Below the pieces are notes generated by a model. The model saw nothing but the letters and a program-made list of their open reading frames with translations, was not told where the DNA came from and ran no database searches. Made by a program: the position numbers and the translations under genes. A stretch of DNA of 64,000 nt. Source: Pandoraea sputorum (GTDB taxonomy: Bacteria; Pseudomonadota; Gammaproteobacteria; Burkholderiales; Burkholderiaceae). Location of the stretch: assembly GCF_000814845.2 (NCBI RefSeq), contig NZ_CP010431.2, positions 868,001-932,000 on the forward strand, read 5' to 3'. Below are positions 1 through 9,162 of this stretch, piece after piece. Position 1 is the stretch's first letter; each line of letters opens with the position of its first letter.

Positions 1-567
1 GTGGTGCTCGACGCCATTGAGAAGCTGCTCGAAGTGCATCCGCGCGCCGATCATCGTCACACGTTGCAGCACTGCCAGATGGCCGACGTCGCACAACTCA
101 CGCGCGCGCAGCGCCTCGGCATGTGCGTGAATTTCTTCGCGAACCATGTCTACTACTGGGGTGACGCGCACTACACGCAGACGATGGGGCCGGATCGCGC
201 CAATCGCATGGATGCGGCCGAGATCGCGCGGCAGATCGGCTTGCCATATGCACTGCACTCCGACGCGCCTATCACGCAACTCAATCCGCTGTTCACCGCG
301 TGGTGCGCCATCAAGCGCGAGACGTCGTCGGGCCGTGTGCTGGGCGAGTCGCTGCGTTTGCCCGTCGACGACGCTTTGCGTGCCATCACGCTGGGCGCGG
401 CATTCTCGCTGGGGATGGATCATCTGATCGGCAGCGTCGAAGTGGGTAAGTATGCGGACTTTGCGGTGCTGGAGGCAGATCCCCACGAGGTACCCATCGA
501 CGAATTACGTCAGATGCCGGTGTGGGGCACCGTCCTTGGCGGCGAAATCTTCCGCGCGCCGACATGA
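1..567 (+). CDS. Amidohydrolase family 3 (YtcJ-like), C-terminal part
   Basis: Only the last 188 residues are present; the gene is cut by the window edge, as full members of this family are about 500-560 residues. The visible part is the end of the metal-dependent hydrolase barrel: a His-rich strand near residues 17-24 (HRHTLQHC), the conserved LHSDAP segment near residues 85-90 that carries the catalytic/metal Asp, and the family's closing GSVEVGKYADFAVLE segment followed by a short beta-sandwich tail. These enzymes hydrolyse cyclic amides or exocyclic N-acyl groups in the cytoplasm; the substrate cannot be read from this fragment. Its stop codon overlaps the start of the CobW-type GTPase by 4 bp (ATGA), so the two are translationally coupled and the GTPase may help metallate this enzyme (inference). 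Confidence 0.85.
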   Translation: MVLDAIEKLLEVHPRADHRHTLQHCQMADVAQLTRAQRLGMCVNFFANHVYYWGDAHYTQTMGPDRANRMDAAEIARQIGLPYALHSDAPITQLNPLFTAWCAIKRETSSGRVLGESLRLPVDDALRAITLGAAFSLGMDHLIGSVEVGKYADFAVLEADPHEVPIDELRQMPVWGTVLGGEIFRAPT

Positions 568-1562
568 TGACTGTCCGGACGCCCGACGCGCGAATGCAGA
601 CCGAAGTCGAACGGCAGCCGGTGCCGATGATCGTTCTCGGTGGCTATCTCGGTGCTGGTAAGACGACGCTCGTCAACGCGTTGCTGAGCAACGCGGACGG
701 CTTGCGCGTGACCGTACTCGTGAACGACTTCGGGGCGGTGAACGTCGACGCTTCGCTGATTCGCGAGCGTAGCGACGACGTGATCGGATTGGAAAACGGT
801 TGCGTGTGCTGCACCATCGGCGGACGCCTCGTCGAGACGCTGATTGCCATCGGTGAGCGTGAACAGCGTCCTGACCTGCTGGTGATCGAAGCGAGCGGCG
901 TATCCGATCCCATGCGCATCGCGCAGGTCGGTCTGCTGGACAAGGCGTTTCGATTACACGGCATTGTGGTCGCGGTCGATGCGTGCGGCATCGAGGAAAC
1001 CCTCGCCGACCGCTACGTCGGCGACATCGCCCGCAAGCAGATCATGGCGGCGAGCACGCTTGTCATGACGAAGACGGATCTCGTCACACCCGATGTTTTG
1101 CAGGCGGTGCGGCAGCGGCTGGCCGGACTCGGCGCGACAAAGATCGTCGTGACGGCGGATCACGGCGTGGTGCCACCGGCGATTCTGTTTCCCGATGAAA
1201 CGCTGGCTTTGCCCGGCTTGCTGAGCCCGAGGCCGATGCGCATGTCGGGGCACGCGTTGCCAAGCGGCTTGCGAAGCTTCGTCTGGAAGACGGACGGCGC
1301 ATTGGATCGCAATCGCCTGCGCGCGGCACTGTTGATGTTTCGGGGCAAGCTGTTGCGAGCGAAGGGGTTCGTGATGGCTTCGACCGGAGGCATGAGCGAG
1401 GTGCATGTCGTTGGCTCACGGGCGACATTCAGGGCACGCCCGGAACTGTCTTTGCAGCCGTCGTCGCTGGTCTTCATCGGCATACTGTCGGACGAGGAAA
1501 TCGCGCAATTCGAAGGCGCGCTGCAGGCCACTCGCATCGAATCGTCGCGTCGTTTTGCTTAG
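564..1562 (+). CDS. CobW/COG0523 family GTPase, putative metallochaperone
   Basis: A 332-residue G3E-type GTPase. The Walker A loop GGYLGAGKT lies at residues 26-34, the family hallmark CVCC metal-binding motif at 80-83, a TKTD guanine-specificity motif follows, and the C-terminal third matches the CobW C domain. Members deliver zinc or other divalent metals to client enzymes using GTP. I start it at the ATG at 564 because this gives the ATGA overlap with the upstream amidohydrolase stop; the next codon is also ATG. The coupling to a metal-dependent amidohydrolase suggests that enzyme as client, but this is guilt by association. No Zur box was recognised. Confidence 0.9.
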   Translation: MMTVRTPDARMQTEVERQPVPMIVLGGYLGAGKTTLVNALLSNADGLRVTVLVNDFGAVNVDASLIRERSDDVIGLENGCVCCTIGGRLVETLIAIGEREQRPDLLVIEASGVSDPMRIAQVGLLDKAFRLHGIVVAVDACGIEETLADRYVGDIARKQIMAASTLVMTKTDLVTPDVLQAVRQRLAGLGATKIVVTADHGVVPPAILFPDETLALPGLLSPRPMRMSGHALPSGLRSFVWKTDGALDRNRLRAALLMFRGKLLRAKGFVMASTGGMSEVHVVGSRATFRARPELSLQPSSLVFIGILSDEEIAQFEGALQATRIESSRRFA

Positions 1563-1637
1563 CCAGGCTTGTCGAAGGGGGGCTACGGCGCTGTGCTAGT
1601 CGACACCGTGGCAGCGGGCGGACGGCGCTGCGACAGC

Positions 1638-1708
1638 GAAAAATGAAAGGTGACATCGCGCGTTCGGACACAGACTGATTACCTTCCTACTCGGTCTGCC
1701 CGACAGTC
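1638..1708 (+). promoter_or_regulatory. Shared bipartite upstream element, copy 1
   Basis: Upstream of the first paralogue are GAAAAATGAAAG (1638-1649) and CAGACTG (1671-1677), separated by exactly 21 bp; CAGACTG lies 31 bp before the ATG. The same two blocks with the same 21-bp spacing precede the other two paralogues, so it is probably a common promoter or activator site. The binding factor is unknown. Confidence 0.6.
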
Positions 1709-2878
1709 ATGAATTCGACCTTATCCCTCATCGGCGGCAACTTTCCCGTACGGCACTACCCGGATTCCCATCTCAGCGAGCGACGCATCGCGTTACTCGA
1801 CGACTTCAATCGCCGTCTTGAAGGGGATCGTTGGCCGGATGACGTCGAGTTCCAGGGTTTCCTTAGCCGGTTCGCGCATCTTGGGCCAATCGACACCCTA
1901 CGTAATTGCTTCACCTGCCCAGACAAAGAAGACAAGGGAGACATTCTGCGCTGGGCCGGGCAATGTCACGTGTCTTCGTATGGCGCAGGACGCGATTTTC
2001 TGATGCGCGATCAGCGGTTGGGCGATGCCATCGATGCCTCCCAAAAGTTACTCAGCGTGCTGCAACCCGATGCTCGGGACCACATGCTGCGGCATGCGCG
2101 GATCGGCTCTCGTTTCCAGATCGTCCTGTCATTTCCTGAGCTTGCGCTGAACCTTCCGCTGGGGCGTCCATGTTTCGGAGTCGAGCAGGGGGCGCTGACG
2201 CATGATGAGGCGAGATTGCTGCTGCTTGGCCGCGACGGGGAGACGCCGTCGCTTCTGGAGCGATTTTCGAGTGAGATGGATCACACCCGCACGCCGTATT
2301 CCGACATTGACGTTTGGGCGGCGTGGTATGCGTGTATCAGATGTTGTATCGGCCGCCGACCCATCAGTGAATTCAGTGAAGATCTCACCGAGGTGCGATC
2401 GCTCGGATTTGCCCTACGCGCGTTGGGAAGCCGGGTATCGGGATGTTCGTACGCGAGTGACCTTCCGCTTTTCAGGATTCTTGCCGATAGCCTCACGGCA
2501 TTCGATCACGCGCAAGACGGGAAGAATGTCGGATTAGGATGGATCGATATCGCGGGCTACCACCAGCAAGCTGGAGATGAACGACGTGCGAACAGCGCAT
2601 ACGAGCGTGCGGGAGAGCGGTTCGCGAAGACCGCTGAACTCCTGTTGTCGCAGGAGAAGTCTGCCGAGGCGAACGAATGCATAGCGCTAGCGCGTGAAGC
2701 CTATGAAAAGGCGAGGGGCGATGGCGAGCGTGTGGCGTCGAGCAGCGGTGCCTTCGGCTCGACCGTAGCGCAGGTGCATGGTCCACTGACGAGGGCAGAC
2801 GCGCGCGAAGGCGAAGCGAACCCGCAGGGCACGGCTCGCTTTGAAGTTCCTTCCGGGTCCTCGCGCGGCGAAAACTGA
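1709..2878 (+). CDS. Unknown protein, paralogue 1 of 3 in a tandem family
   Basis: I do not recognise this 389-residue protein. It aligns end to end with the two genes that follow. The strongest shared block is CHVSSYGAGRDFL at residues 86-98; later shared blocks are SLLERFS, a stretch ending SEFSED, and a helical C-terminal half with repeated Ala/Leu-rich segments that could be a TPR-like helical domain (inference). The N-terminus is Ser/Asn-rich without a Sec signal peptide. The C-terminal tail after about residue 345 is low-complexity (Ser, Gly, Ala). No membrane segment or known catalytic motif is visible. Disordered Ser-rich termini and a shared promoter fit, but do not prove, a type III secreted effector family. 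Its stop codon lies inside the GAAAACTGAAAG block of the next gene's upstream element. Confidence 0.7.
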   Translation: MNSTLSLIGGNFPVRHYPDSHLSERRIALLDDFNRRLEGDRWPDDVEFQGFLSRFAHLGPIDTLRNCFTCPDKEDKGDILRWAGQCHVSSYGAGRDFLMRDQRLGDAIDASQKLLSVLQPDARDHMLRHARIGSRFQIVLSFPELALNLPLGRPCFGVEQGALTHDEARLLLLGRDGETPSLLERFSSEMDHTRTPYSDIDVWAAWYACIRCCIGRRPISEFSEDLTEVRSLGFALRALGSRVSGCSYASDLPLFRILADSLTAFDHAQDGKNVGLGWIDIAGYHQQAGDERRANSAYERAGERFAKTAELLLSQEKSAEANECIALAREAYEKARGDGERVASSSGAFGSTVAQVHGPLTRADAREGEANPQGTARFEVPSGSSRGEN

Positions 2879-2938
2879 AAGAGCACGTCTCAAGCTCCGG
2901 CGCAGACTGGTCGTTCCAAGCACCTGCGAGACGACGTC
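2870..2938 (+). promoter_or_regulatory. Shared bipartite upstream element, copy 2
   Basis: GAAAACTGAAAG at 2870-2881 and CAGACTG at 2903-2909, 21 bp apart; CAGACTG ends 29 bp before the ATG of paralogue 2. The first block overlaps the stop codon of paralogue 1, so it may have been copied as part of the duplicated unit. It is nearly identical to copy 3, including the GGCG just before CAGACTG. Confidence 0.6.
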
Positions 2939-4210
2939 ATGCCAGAGATATCCACCACCCCCTGCCCGAACTTTCCGGTCCCGAACTATCCGAACCAAAC
3001 GCTCAGTGAAAGCCGAATCGGTCGATTGTCGGAATTCACCCGCAAGTTCGATGGCGGCGGCGTGCCCTCGGACACGGCCATCGACACTTTCATGAGTCAC
3101 TTTGCGCACATGGGAGTGCGGGATATGTTGCTTGGCTGCATGTCCGACGGAGATAAGAAGCGGATATTGTGTCGTGCGGCGCGTTGTCATGTGGGCACGT
3201 TTGGCCCAGGCCGCGATTTTCTTGAGCGCCGGAAGCTGCTTCACCGAGTCGACCAGGATTCTGCGGACCTTTTTGGTGCGCTCCCCGCATCGGTCAAAGA
3301 AACGATGATGACTCGCGCACGTGTAGGTGACCACGGGCAGATCGTCCTGACGTTACCGGACACCGGGTTACGCGTTCCGCTCGGGCGTGCCTTGTTAGGT
3401 ACGGGAGAGGGCGCATTGACGACGTATGAAGTCCGGCAACTGCTGATGTATGAGGACGGGCAACTGGAATCGCTGCTGGAGAGGTTCTCCGTCGGACTCG
3501 GGCGTGTCGATGCACAGTACCCGGACAATGAGGCGTGCCATGTCTGGAACGACTTGATCGAGCGATGCATCGACGGCAAGCCGATCGAACAGTTCAGCAG
3601 CGATAGGACAACGCTGAGTCTGTTGGGATTCGCCCTGAGGGCGCTGGCGGGCCGGCTATCGGCGCGCGGGCTTCATCACGAATTTCCGATACAACAGATG
3701 CTTGCCAATAGTGCGCAAGCGTATTTTCATGCCGAAGCCCCTAAGTCGTGTGCGGATAGTTTGATTGAAATGGGGCATTGTTACCAACGAAAAGGCGATG
3801 TTCGGCTGGCGGCATGGGCAAACAAGATTGCGGCAAACGTCCTTGCGGGTGCCGCACTCGAACTCTGGGACGTCGGGCGACATGCTGAAGCCGAAGGGTG
3901 CCGACGTTTGGCATCCGAGGCCTATGCGACCGAAAGAGCGTTGGCGGCCACGATCGGCGTGCAGAGAGCCGCCGAACTTCTTGATGAGGTTGGCGCTGCG
4001 CCGCTTCCCCTGCTTGGTGCAAATATCCCCCAATCCGAATTCGACGCGTTTTGGGCCGAGCGACAATCTCGCCGTCAGAACGTGCAATCGAGCTATTCGT
4101 CGACGCCACGATTGCCATCGTTCGCGCCGAAAGGCGAAGAAGCGAATCCGGAAGCGTCTTTCTCCGATTCAAGTTCCAGCTATACATCCGAATCGAGCGA
4201 TTCGGACTGA
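2939..4210 (+). CDS. Unknown protein, paralogue 2 of 3 in a tandem family
   Basis: A 423-residue unrecognised protein, the longest intact member of the family. It shares CHVGTFGPGRDFL (residues 83-95), a LLERFS motif, IDGKPIEQFS and a helical region around EFPIQQMLANSAQAY with paralogue 3. Near the C-terminus a QSEFDAFWAER segment is also kept in paralogue 3 (QSDFEAAWDGR) but not in paralogue 1. The last 30 residues are extremely Ser-rich and acidic, and the first 25 are Pro/Ser/Asn-rich; no signal peptide or membrane segment is seen. Local base composition is visibly less GC-rich than the flanking housekeeping genes, which suggests acquisition or relaxed selection. Function unknown; a secreted effector is one hypothesis. 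Confidence 0.7.
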   Translation: MPEISTTPCPNFPVPNYPNQTLSESRIGRLSEFTRKFDGGGVPSDTAIDTFMSHFAHMGVRDMLLGCMSDGDKKRILCRAARCHVGTFGPGRDFLERRKLLHRVDQDSADLFGALPASVKETMMTRARVGDHGQIVLTLPDTGLRVPLGRALLGTGEGALTTYEVRQLLMYEDGQLESLLERFSVGLGRVDAQYPDNEACHVWNDLIERCIDGKPIEQFSSDRTTLSLLGFALRALAGRLSARGLHHEFPIQQMLANSAQAYFHAEAPKSCADSLIEMGHCYQRKGDVRLAAWANKIAANVLAGAALELWDVGRHAEAEGCRRLASEAYATERALAATIGVQRAAELLDEVGAAPLPLLGANIPQSEFDAFWAERQSRRQNVQSSYSSTPRLPSFAPKGEEANPEASFSDSSSSYTSESSDSD

Positions 4211-4253
4211 GTTTCTACGACGCGGATAGGAAATCGATGATCACGCCGGTGGT

Positions 4254-4324
4254 GAAAACTGAAAGTTTGCCCAAGAGGTTCCGGCGCAGACTGATGGCTC
4301 CGCGTATTCGACGAGACGACCTGT
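4254..4324 (+). promoter_or_regulatory. Shared bipartite upstream element, copy 3
   Basis: GAAAACTGAAAG at 4254-4265 and CAGACTG at 4287-4293, again 21 bp apart, with CAGACTG 31 bp before the ATG of paralogue 3. The sequence TTCCGGCG leads directly into CAGACTG, as (with one change) in copy 2. Confidence 0.6.
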
Positions 4325-5565
4325 ATGCCACATATTCCCGAAACCATTGGCCAGAAGCCTCTGTCATTCGACGCTCCGGACCAAAGTCTCCGCGCAAATC
4401 GCATCGATCTGTTGAAAAGCTTCACTCGTCTGTTCAAAGACGACGGGTGTCCAGAAGACAAAGTGATCGACGACTTCATGCGGGACTTCGAGCACACGAA
4501 ACTGCTGAACGAGGTGCTCGGTGACATGCCCGAAGCAAAAAGGAAGGAGGTGTTGCGCGGCGCGGCACGCTGCCACGTGGCGTCATTCGGGCGAGGTCGC
4601 GATTTTCTTGCAGTTCGCAACCAGCTTCATCTCGTCGGTCAGGATTGCGTGACGCTATTCGGCACGCTGCCCGCATCGCTCAGACAGACGATGTTAGCCC
4701 ACGCATACGTGGGTGACCGAGGGCAGATTGTTCTGGAGTCCCCGATGTCGGGTTGAGCATCCCGCTCGGACGCACGTTGCTTGGTAACGGTGACGGCGCT
4801 TTGACGACGCATGAGGTAAGAGAGTTGCTCATGTTTCCGGAAAACGCATGTCACTGGCGGTTGGAGATATTTTCAGCCAAGCTGCGGCATTTCAGTGAAG
4901 GGGCACTCGATGCCGAGTCGTGTCATGTCTGGGTTGACCTGATTGATCGATACATTGATGGCAAGCCGATTGTGGAGTTCAGTGAAGACAAGGGCGTTTT
5001 GGAAGCACTGGCATACACGTTGAAAAAATTGGCTGAGCGGGCGTCCGTTTTGGAGCGCAGGGAGGAGTTTCCGATAAGTCGGATGCTCACGAATAGTGCT
5101 GAGGCGTATTTTCTTGCCCAGGATCACCCGGCCTGTGGAGCCGCCTTATTAACGCTCGCGACCTTCTATGCGCGCAAACTGGAATCCGATTTGGCCGCAG
5201 GGGCGAGCACGCTTGCGGCAAGCGTGCTCGCCAGAGATGCGCTTCAGCGTTGGGAAGACGGTCGATATGGCAGCGCCATCGGTAGCTATGGAATGGCAAT
5301 GGGTGCTTACACGGGGAGCGGGGTGTTACAGGGTATCCGCAGCGCGCCTCTGGCGCCGAGATCCGGAGTAGTCGATGAAATCGTTCCGCTCCCCACGCTT
5401 GTCGAACACACCAGCCAGTCTGATTTTGAGGCCGCGTGGGACGGCCGATGGGAAACGACCAAGGGAGTGCGTTCGCAAAGTGTGTTGGACCTACGAGTTC
5501 TGGAAATCGAAAGAAGATTCGCCAAATTGACGGCCAAGCCGTCGGAATCCAATACATCGAACTAA
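4325..5565 (+). pseudogene. Unknown protein, paralogue 3, split by a frameshift
   Basis: The reading frame opens at 4325 and hits TGA at 4754-4756, while homology to paralogue 2 continues without a gap in the next frame from about 4745 to the stop at 5565. Comparing the codons with paralogue 2 places the lesion at 4741-4746: restoring one G (CCGGATG for CCGATG) would rebuild an uninterrupted protein of about 413 residues, matching its neighbours in length. Shared motifs sit on both sides: CHVASFGRGRDFL before the lesion, PLGRTLLGNGDGALTT, IDGKPIVEFSED and QSDFEAAWDGR after it. This may be a true pseudogene, a programmed shift, or a base-calling error; the downstream part shows no further stops, so decay is recent if real. 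Confidence 0.75.
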
Positions 5566-5592
5566 GCGATTTGCGCCTCAGGATGGCACGTT

Positions 5593-5637
5593 GCGCAAGA
5601 GTGGTCGTCAATGCCAACACGTAGACCCCTCTTGCGC
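5593..5637. repeat. Inverted repeat between convergent genes
   Basis: GCGCAAGAG (5593-5601) and CTCTTGCGC (5629-5637) form a perfect 9-bp stem with a 27-bp loop in the short gap between paralogue 3 and the convergent permease. It could act as a bidirectional terminator, but the long loop and lack of a T-run make this weak. Confidence 0.3.
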
Positions 5638-5674
5638 ATCGAAATCCCAACTTTCCGTTAATGTCTCCACCCGC

Positions 5675-7084
5675 CTACACCGGCGAATCGAACTCCGGAT
5701 CCGAGGATCGCAACTTGCGCCAGATCGAGCGCACAGTGAAGGCGACCAGCAACACCGTCAGACTCACGACACCCAGCGCGAGGGGCGTGCGTTGGTCCGG
5801 AATGAAGGCCATCGCACCGACAATCGACAGCATGCCGATGATCGCCACCCATGTGAGGTACGGATATCCCCACATGCGAATCTTCAACTTGCCCGGCGAC
5901 TCGCGTTCGAGCCGCTTGCGCAGTTTCAGTTGCGAGAATGCGATGAGCACGTACACGAAGATCGCCACCGTGCCATACGAATTCACGAGGAACGCGAACA
6001 CGGTATCGGGGGAAACGTAAGACATCACTACGGCGGCATAACCGAACAGTGTGCCGATGAGAATCGCCCGAACCGGAACGCCACGCGAGTTCAGCTTTGC
6101 AAGCGAGCGCGGCGCATCGCCACGGCGTGTCAGCGCGAAGAGCATCCGCGACGACGCGTACAGACCCGAATTCAGCGCAGAGAGCACCGCCGTCAGCACC
6201 ACGGCGTTCATGATGTGCGCGGCTGCCGGAATGCGCATCGCTTCGAGCGCGCTCACGTACGGCGTTGCCATGCCAGCCGAGTTCCAGGGTACGAGCATCA
6301 CCACCAGCAGAATCGAGCCGATGTAGAAGAACAGCACGCGGCCGATGACCGAATTCGTTGCACGTGCCACAGCCTGCTGCGGCTCTGCGGCTTCGGCAGC
6401 GGCAATCGTCACAATCTCCGCGCCGAAGTAGAACCCTGTCGCCGCCACCGCCCCGGACATCGCGGGACCGATGCCGTTCGGCATGAATCCGCCATGCGAG
6501 AGCAGATGTCCGGTGCTGGCCACCGCACCCGGCCACATGCCGAACACGAATAGCCCGCCGAGGAACAGGAAGACCACGATGGCGGCAACCTTGATCGATG
6601 CGAACCAGAATTCGAATTCGCCGTATGACGCGACCGACACCAGATTCGTCAGCGTGAGCACCACGAGCAGCACGAGGCTGATGGCCCACGCGGGGATGTC
6701 CGGTAACCAGAACTGAATCAGGTTCGCACCGGCCACGGCTTCGACAGCGACTACGATCACCCAGAAGTACCAATACATCCAACCCGTCAGAAAACCGGCC
6801 AACTCACCACCGACCGGCTTGTCGTTCCAGGCGAGCCGTGCGTATTCGTAGAACGATCCGACAGCAGGCATGGCGCATGCCATTTCGCCGAGCATGCGCA
6901 TGACCAGCACCACCAGTGCGCCAGTGATGAGAAACGACAGCACCGCTGCGGGGCCTGCCGCATGCACGACTACACCACTACCGACGAACAGACCGGCACC
7001 GATCACGCCGCCCAGCGCGATCATGCTCATGTGACGTTGTTTGAGGCTCGATTGCAGATGCGTGCCGGTATCACGATTGGCCAT
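5675..7084 (-). CDS. APC-family amino acid permease (GabP-like)
   Basis: A 469-residue inner-membrane transporter with about 12 hydrophobic segments. The N-terminal consensus of the amino acid transporter subfamily is clear (MSMIALGGVIGAGLFVGSG near residues 18-36, then MRMLGEMA and GSFYEYA), and the internal YGEFEFWFASIKV stretch resembles GABA and aromatic/asparagine permeases. It should import an amino acid or GABA by proton symport; the exact substrate is open. I start it at the ATG at 7084 because AGGAGG lies 5-7 bases upstream; an in-frame start nine codons earlier lacks this. It is transcribed in the same direction as the tau genes but separated from tauC by about 200 bp. Confidence 0.9.
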   Translation of the reverse strand: MANRDTGTHLQSSLKQRHMSMIALGGVIGAGLFVGSGVVVHAAGPAAVLSFLITGALVVLVMRMLGEMACAMPAVGSFYEYARLAWNDKPVGGELAGFLTGWMYWYFWVIVVAVEAVAGANLIQFWLPDIPAWAISLVLLVVLTLTNLVSVASYGEFEFWFASIKVAAIVVFLFLGGLFVFGMWPGAVASTGHLLSHGGFMPNGIGPAMSGAVAATGFYFGAEIVTIAAAEAAEPQQAVARATNSVIGRVLFFYIGSILLVVMLVPWNSAGMATPYVSALEAMRIPAAAHIMNAVVLTAVLSALNSGLYASSRMLFALTRRGDAPRSLAKLNSRGVPVRAILIGTLFGYAAVVMSYVSPDTVFAFLVNSYGTVAIFVYVLIAFSQLKLRKRLERESPGKLKIRMWGYPYLTWVAIIGMLSIVGAMAFIPDQRTPLALGVVSLTVLLVAFTVRSIWRKLRSSDPEFDSPV

Positions 7085-7282
7085 GACGACCTCCTGTGAG
7101 CGGATGCGCAAAGCGGGGGATCACTGCGAGGACTGCAACGAGGGGGGAACTGCCGATGAATGTCTCAACTGCCACACAACCTCCTTAACACCTTGTTTGA
7201 CGTCAGGTGCGGCGCGGTAGGTACTGGGGGGCGCGCCGCCCTGCGTCTTCTTGTGATGACCAACGGAACCGCTTCTGCCTTG

Positions 7283-8221
7283 TCAGACCTTGCCTTTCCA
7301 GGGCACGAGTACGCGCTCGAGATAGCGCATGATGAGATCGAACCCGAAGGCGAAGAAGCCGATCACGATGATCCCCATGATCACGATGTCCGACGCGAGG
7401 AATTCCGCCGCGTTGAGCACCATGAAACCGAGACCGCTCGATGCCGCCACCATTTCGGCGGCCACCAGCGTGGTCCAGCCCACGCCGATACCGATGCGCA
7501 TGCCGGTGAAGATTTCCGGCAGGGCCGACTTCACGATCACGTGCATCACGATCTGACGTGGCGACGCGCCCATCGAATACGCCGCGTGAATCTGCTCCAT
7601 CGAGACGGAGCGAACGCCCGCACGTGCCGCAATCGCGAGCGGTGCGAAGATGGCCAGATAAATCAGAAACACTTTCGAGAACTCGCCGATGCCGAACCAG
7701 ATGATCACGAGCGGCAGGTAGGCCAGCGGCGGCAGCGGGCGATAGAACTCGATGGGCGGGTCGAACACGCCGCGTCCGATGCGCGAAACGCCCATCAGAA
7801 TGCCGACGGGAATCGCTGTCACACAGGCCAGCGCAAACGCGCCGAACACGCGATACAGACTGGCGAGCGTGTGTTGCCACAGCGTCGAGCCTGCGAAACC
7901 CTCGGTCGATACCTGAATGAATTTCTCGACGATGGCACGCGGTCCCGGCAGGAACAGCGGCTTGATCATTCCCGACGAGGTGATCGCGACCCAGATCGCC
8001 AGCAGCGCGAACACAGTCACGACGCTGATCGCCAGGCTCGGTCCCTGACCGGGCGCGCCGAACGATTCACCGGCCTTCACCGGGCGAGGGGCGAACATGC
8101 GGGCGAAGAACCCCTTGCGGCGCGGGGCGCGCGGCGTATTCAGGGGAGAGGACGGACGCTGCATGCCGCTGCCATTCGTGGCGGACGGTGCCTGCGGGGT
8201 AGTGACGGGTTTGGTCATCAT
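7283..8221 (-). CDS. tauC: Taurine/sulfonate ABC transporter permease TauC
   Basis: A 312-residue inner-membrane permease of the SsuC/TauC type, with six predicted membrane segments and the FLPGPRAIVEKFI segment typical of nitrate/sulfonate/taurine permeases. The cytoplasmic coupling loop reads YSMGASPRQIVMHVIVKSALPEIFTGMRIG. It forms the channel for TauA-bound substrate with TauB as ATPase. The first about 80 residues are a Pro/Ser-rich extension longer than in E. coli TauC. The start is one of two adjacent ATGs (8221 or 8218) behind GGAG. Last gene of the tauABC operon; no tauD, xsc or tpa follows it. Confidence 0.9.
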   Translation of the reverse strand: MMTKPVTTPQAPSATNGSGMQRPSSPLNTPRAPRRKGFFARMFAPRPVKAGESFGAPGQGPSLAISVVTVFALLAIWVAITSSGMIKPLFLPGPRAIVEKFIQVSTEGFAGSTLWQHTLASLYRVFGAFALACVTAIPVGILMGVSRIGRGVFDPPIEFYRPLPPLAYLPLVIIWFGIGEFSKVFLIYLAIFAPLAIAARAGVRSVSMEQIHAAYSMGASPRQIVMHVIVKSALPEIFTGMRIGIGVGWTTLVAAEMVAASSGLGFMVLNAAEFLASDIVIMGIIVIGFFAFGFDLIMRYLERVLVPWKGKV

Positions 8222-8252
8222 GATGGCTCGTCTCCGGCTTCGATCAGGCACA

Positions 8253-9071
8253 TCAGGCCGAGACCGCACCGGCAGACGCAGTCTGCCCGGCACGCTCGTC
8301 ACCGTAGATGATGCTGAGCACCGTCTCGCGCATGGCGATGAAATCGGGGCTCGACTTGATGGCGCGTGCATCGCGGCATTCGAGATAGCGCTTGTTGAAG
8401 TCGAGTTCGTAGGTGTGGGTGATACGTCCGGGACGCGGCGACATCACGATCAGTCGGCTGGCGAGAAACAGCGCTTCTTCCACGCTGTGCGTGATGAAGA
8501 AAATCATCTTCTGCGTCTCGCGCCAGACATCGAGCAATAGTTCCTGAATGGTCTCGCGAGTGAGCGCGTCGAGCGCAGCCATCGGTTCGTCCATCAGCAG
8601 CATCGACGGATTGCAGGTCAGCGCACGCGCAATCCCCACACGCTGCTGCATGCCGCCCGAGAGCTGGTAGATCATGTGATTGTGGAAGTCCTGCAAGCCG
8701 ACGAGTGCCAGGTTGCGTGCAGCGCGGGCGCGTCGTTCGGTCTTGGGAATGCCTTGCAGCTTCAGACCGAATTCGGTGTTTTCCATCACGCTCAGCCAAG
8801 GCAGCAGCGCGTGTTTCTGGAAGACGACGCCACGGTCGGCGCCGGGGCCTTCGATGGGGGCGTCGCCGAGCAACAATTCACCGGAGGTGGGGGCGATGAA
8901 GCCGGCCATCAGACTGAGCAGCGTGGTTTTGCCGCAGCCCGAAGCGCCGAGCGCCACAACAAAATCGCCGGGTGCGATGGTCAGATCGACGTGGGCGAGC
9001 GCCTGCACCTGCTCGCCGGGACGCCGGCCGGGATACACGACGCTGACGTCGTTGACGATGAGTTGTTCCAT
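8253..9071 (-). CDS. tauB: Taurine ABC transporter ATPase TauB
   Basis: A 272-residue ABC ATPase. Walker A is GASGCGKTT, the Q-loop follows in [14 protein letters not shown], the signature is LSGGMQQR, and Walker B with D-loop reads [11 protein letters not shown], then the H-loop [10 protein letters not shown]. The wording around these motifs matches TauB/SsuB rather than other ABC families. It powers taurine or alkanesulfonate import with TauA and TauC, which flank it on the same strand with gaps of 31 and 91 bp. Confidence 0.92.
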   Translation of the reverse strand: MEQLIVNDVSVVYPGRRPGEQVQALAHVDLTIAPGDFVVALGASGCGKTTLLSLMAGFIAPTSGELLLGDAPIEGPGADRGVVFQKHALLPWLSVMENTEFGLKLQGIPKTERRARAARNLALVGLQDFHNHMIYQLSGGMQQRVGIARALTCNPSMLLMDEPMAALDALTRETIQELLLDVWRETQKMIFFITHSVEEALFLASRLIVMSPRPGRITHTYELDFNKRYLECRDARAIKSSPDFIAMRETVLSIIYGDERAGQTASAGAVSA

Positions 9072-9162
9072 GAAGCCCTTCTCCAGTCGATCCAGCTAAT
9101 CCAGCGATCGGGGAGGGGATGGCGCGCCGCACAACCGGCCGGCGCGTCGGCCCCGGTGCGGC

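Noticed and set aside
1663..1687. A PIP/hrpII box (TTCG-N15/16-TTCG) before the tandem paralogues
   Set aside because: The first copy reads TTCG with TTCC at the wrong spacing and the other two copies keep neither half, while a different bipartite element is conserved in all three.
7160..8311. Long open frame antisense to tauC
   Set aside because: Its product is rich in His, Arg and Asp as expected of a high-GC shadow frame; the minus-strand TauC frame has clear homology.
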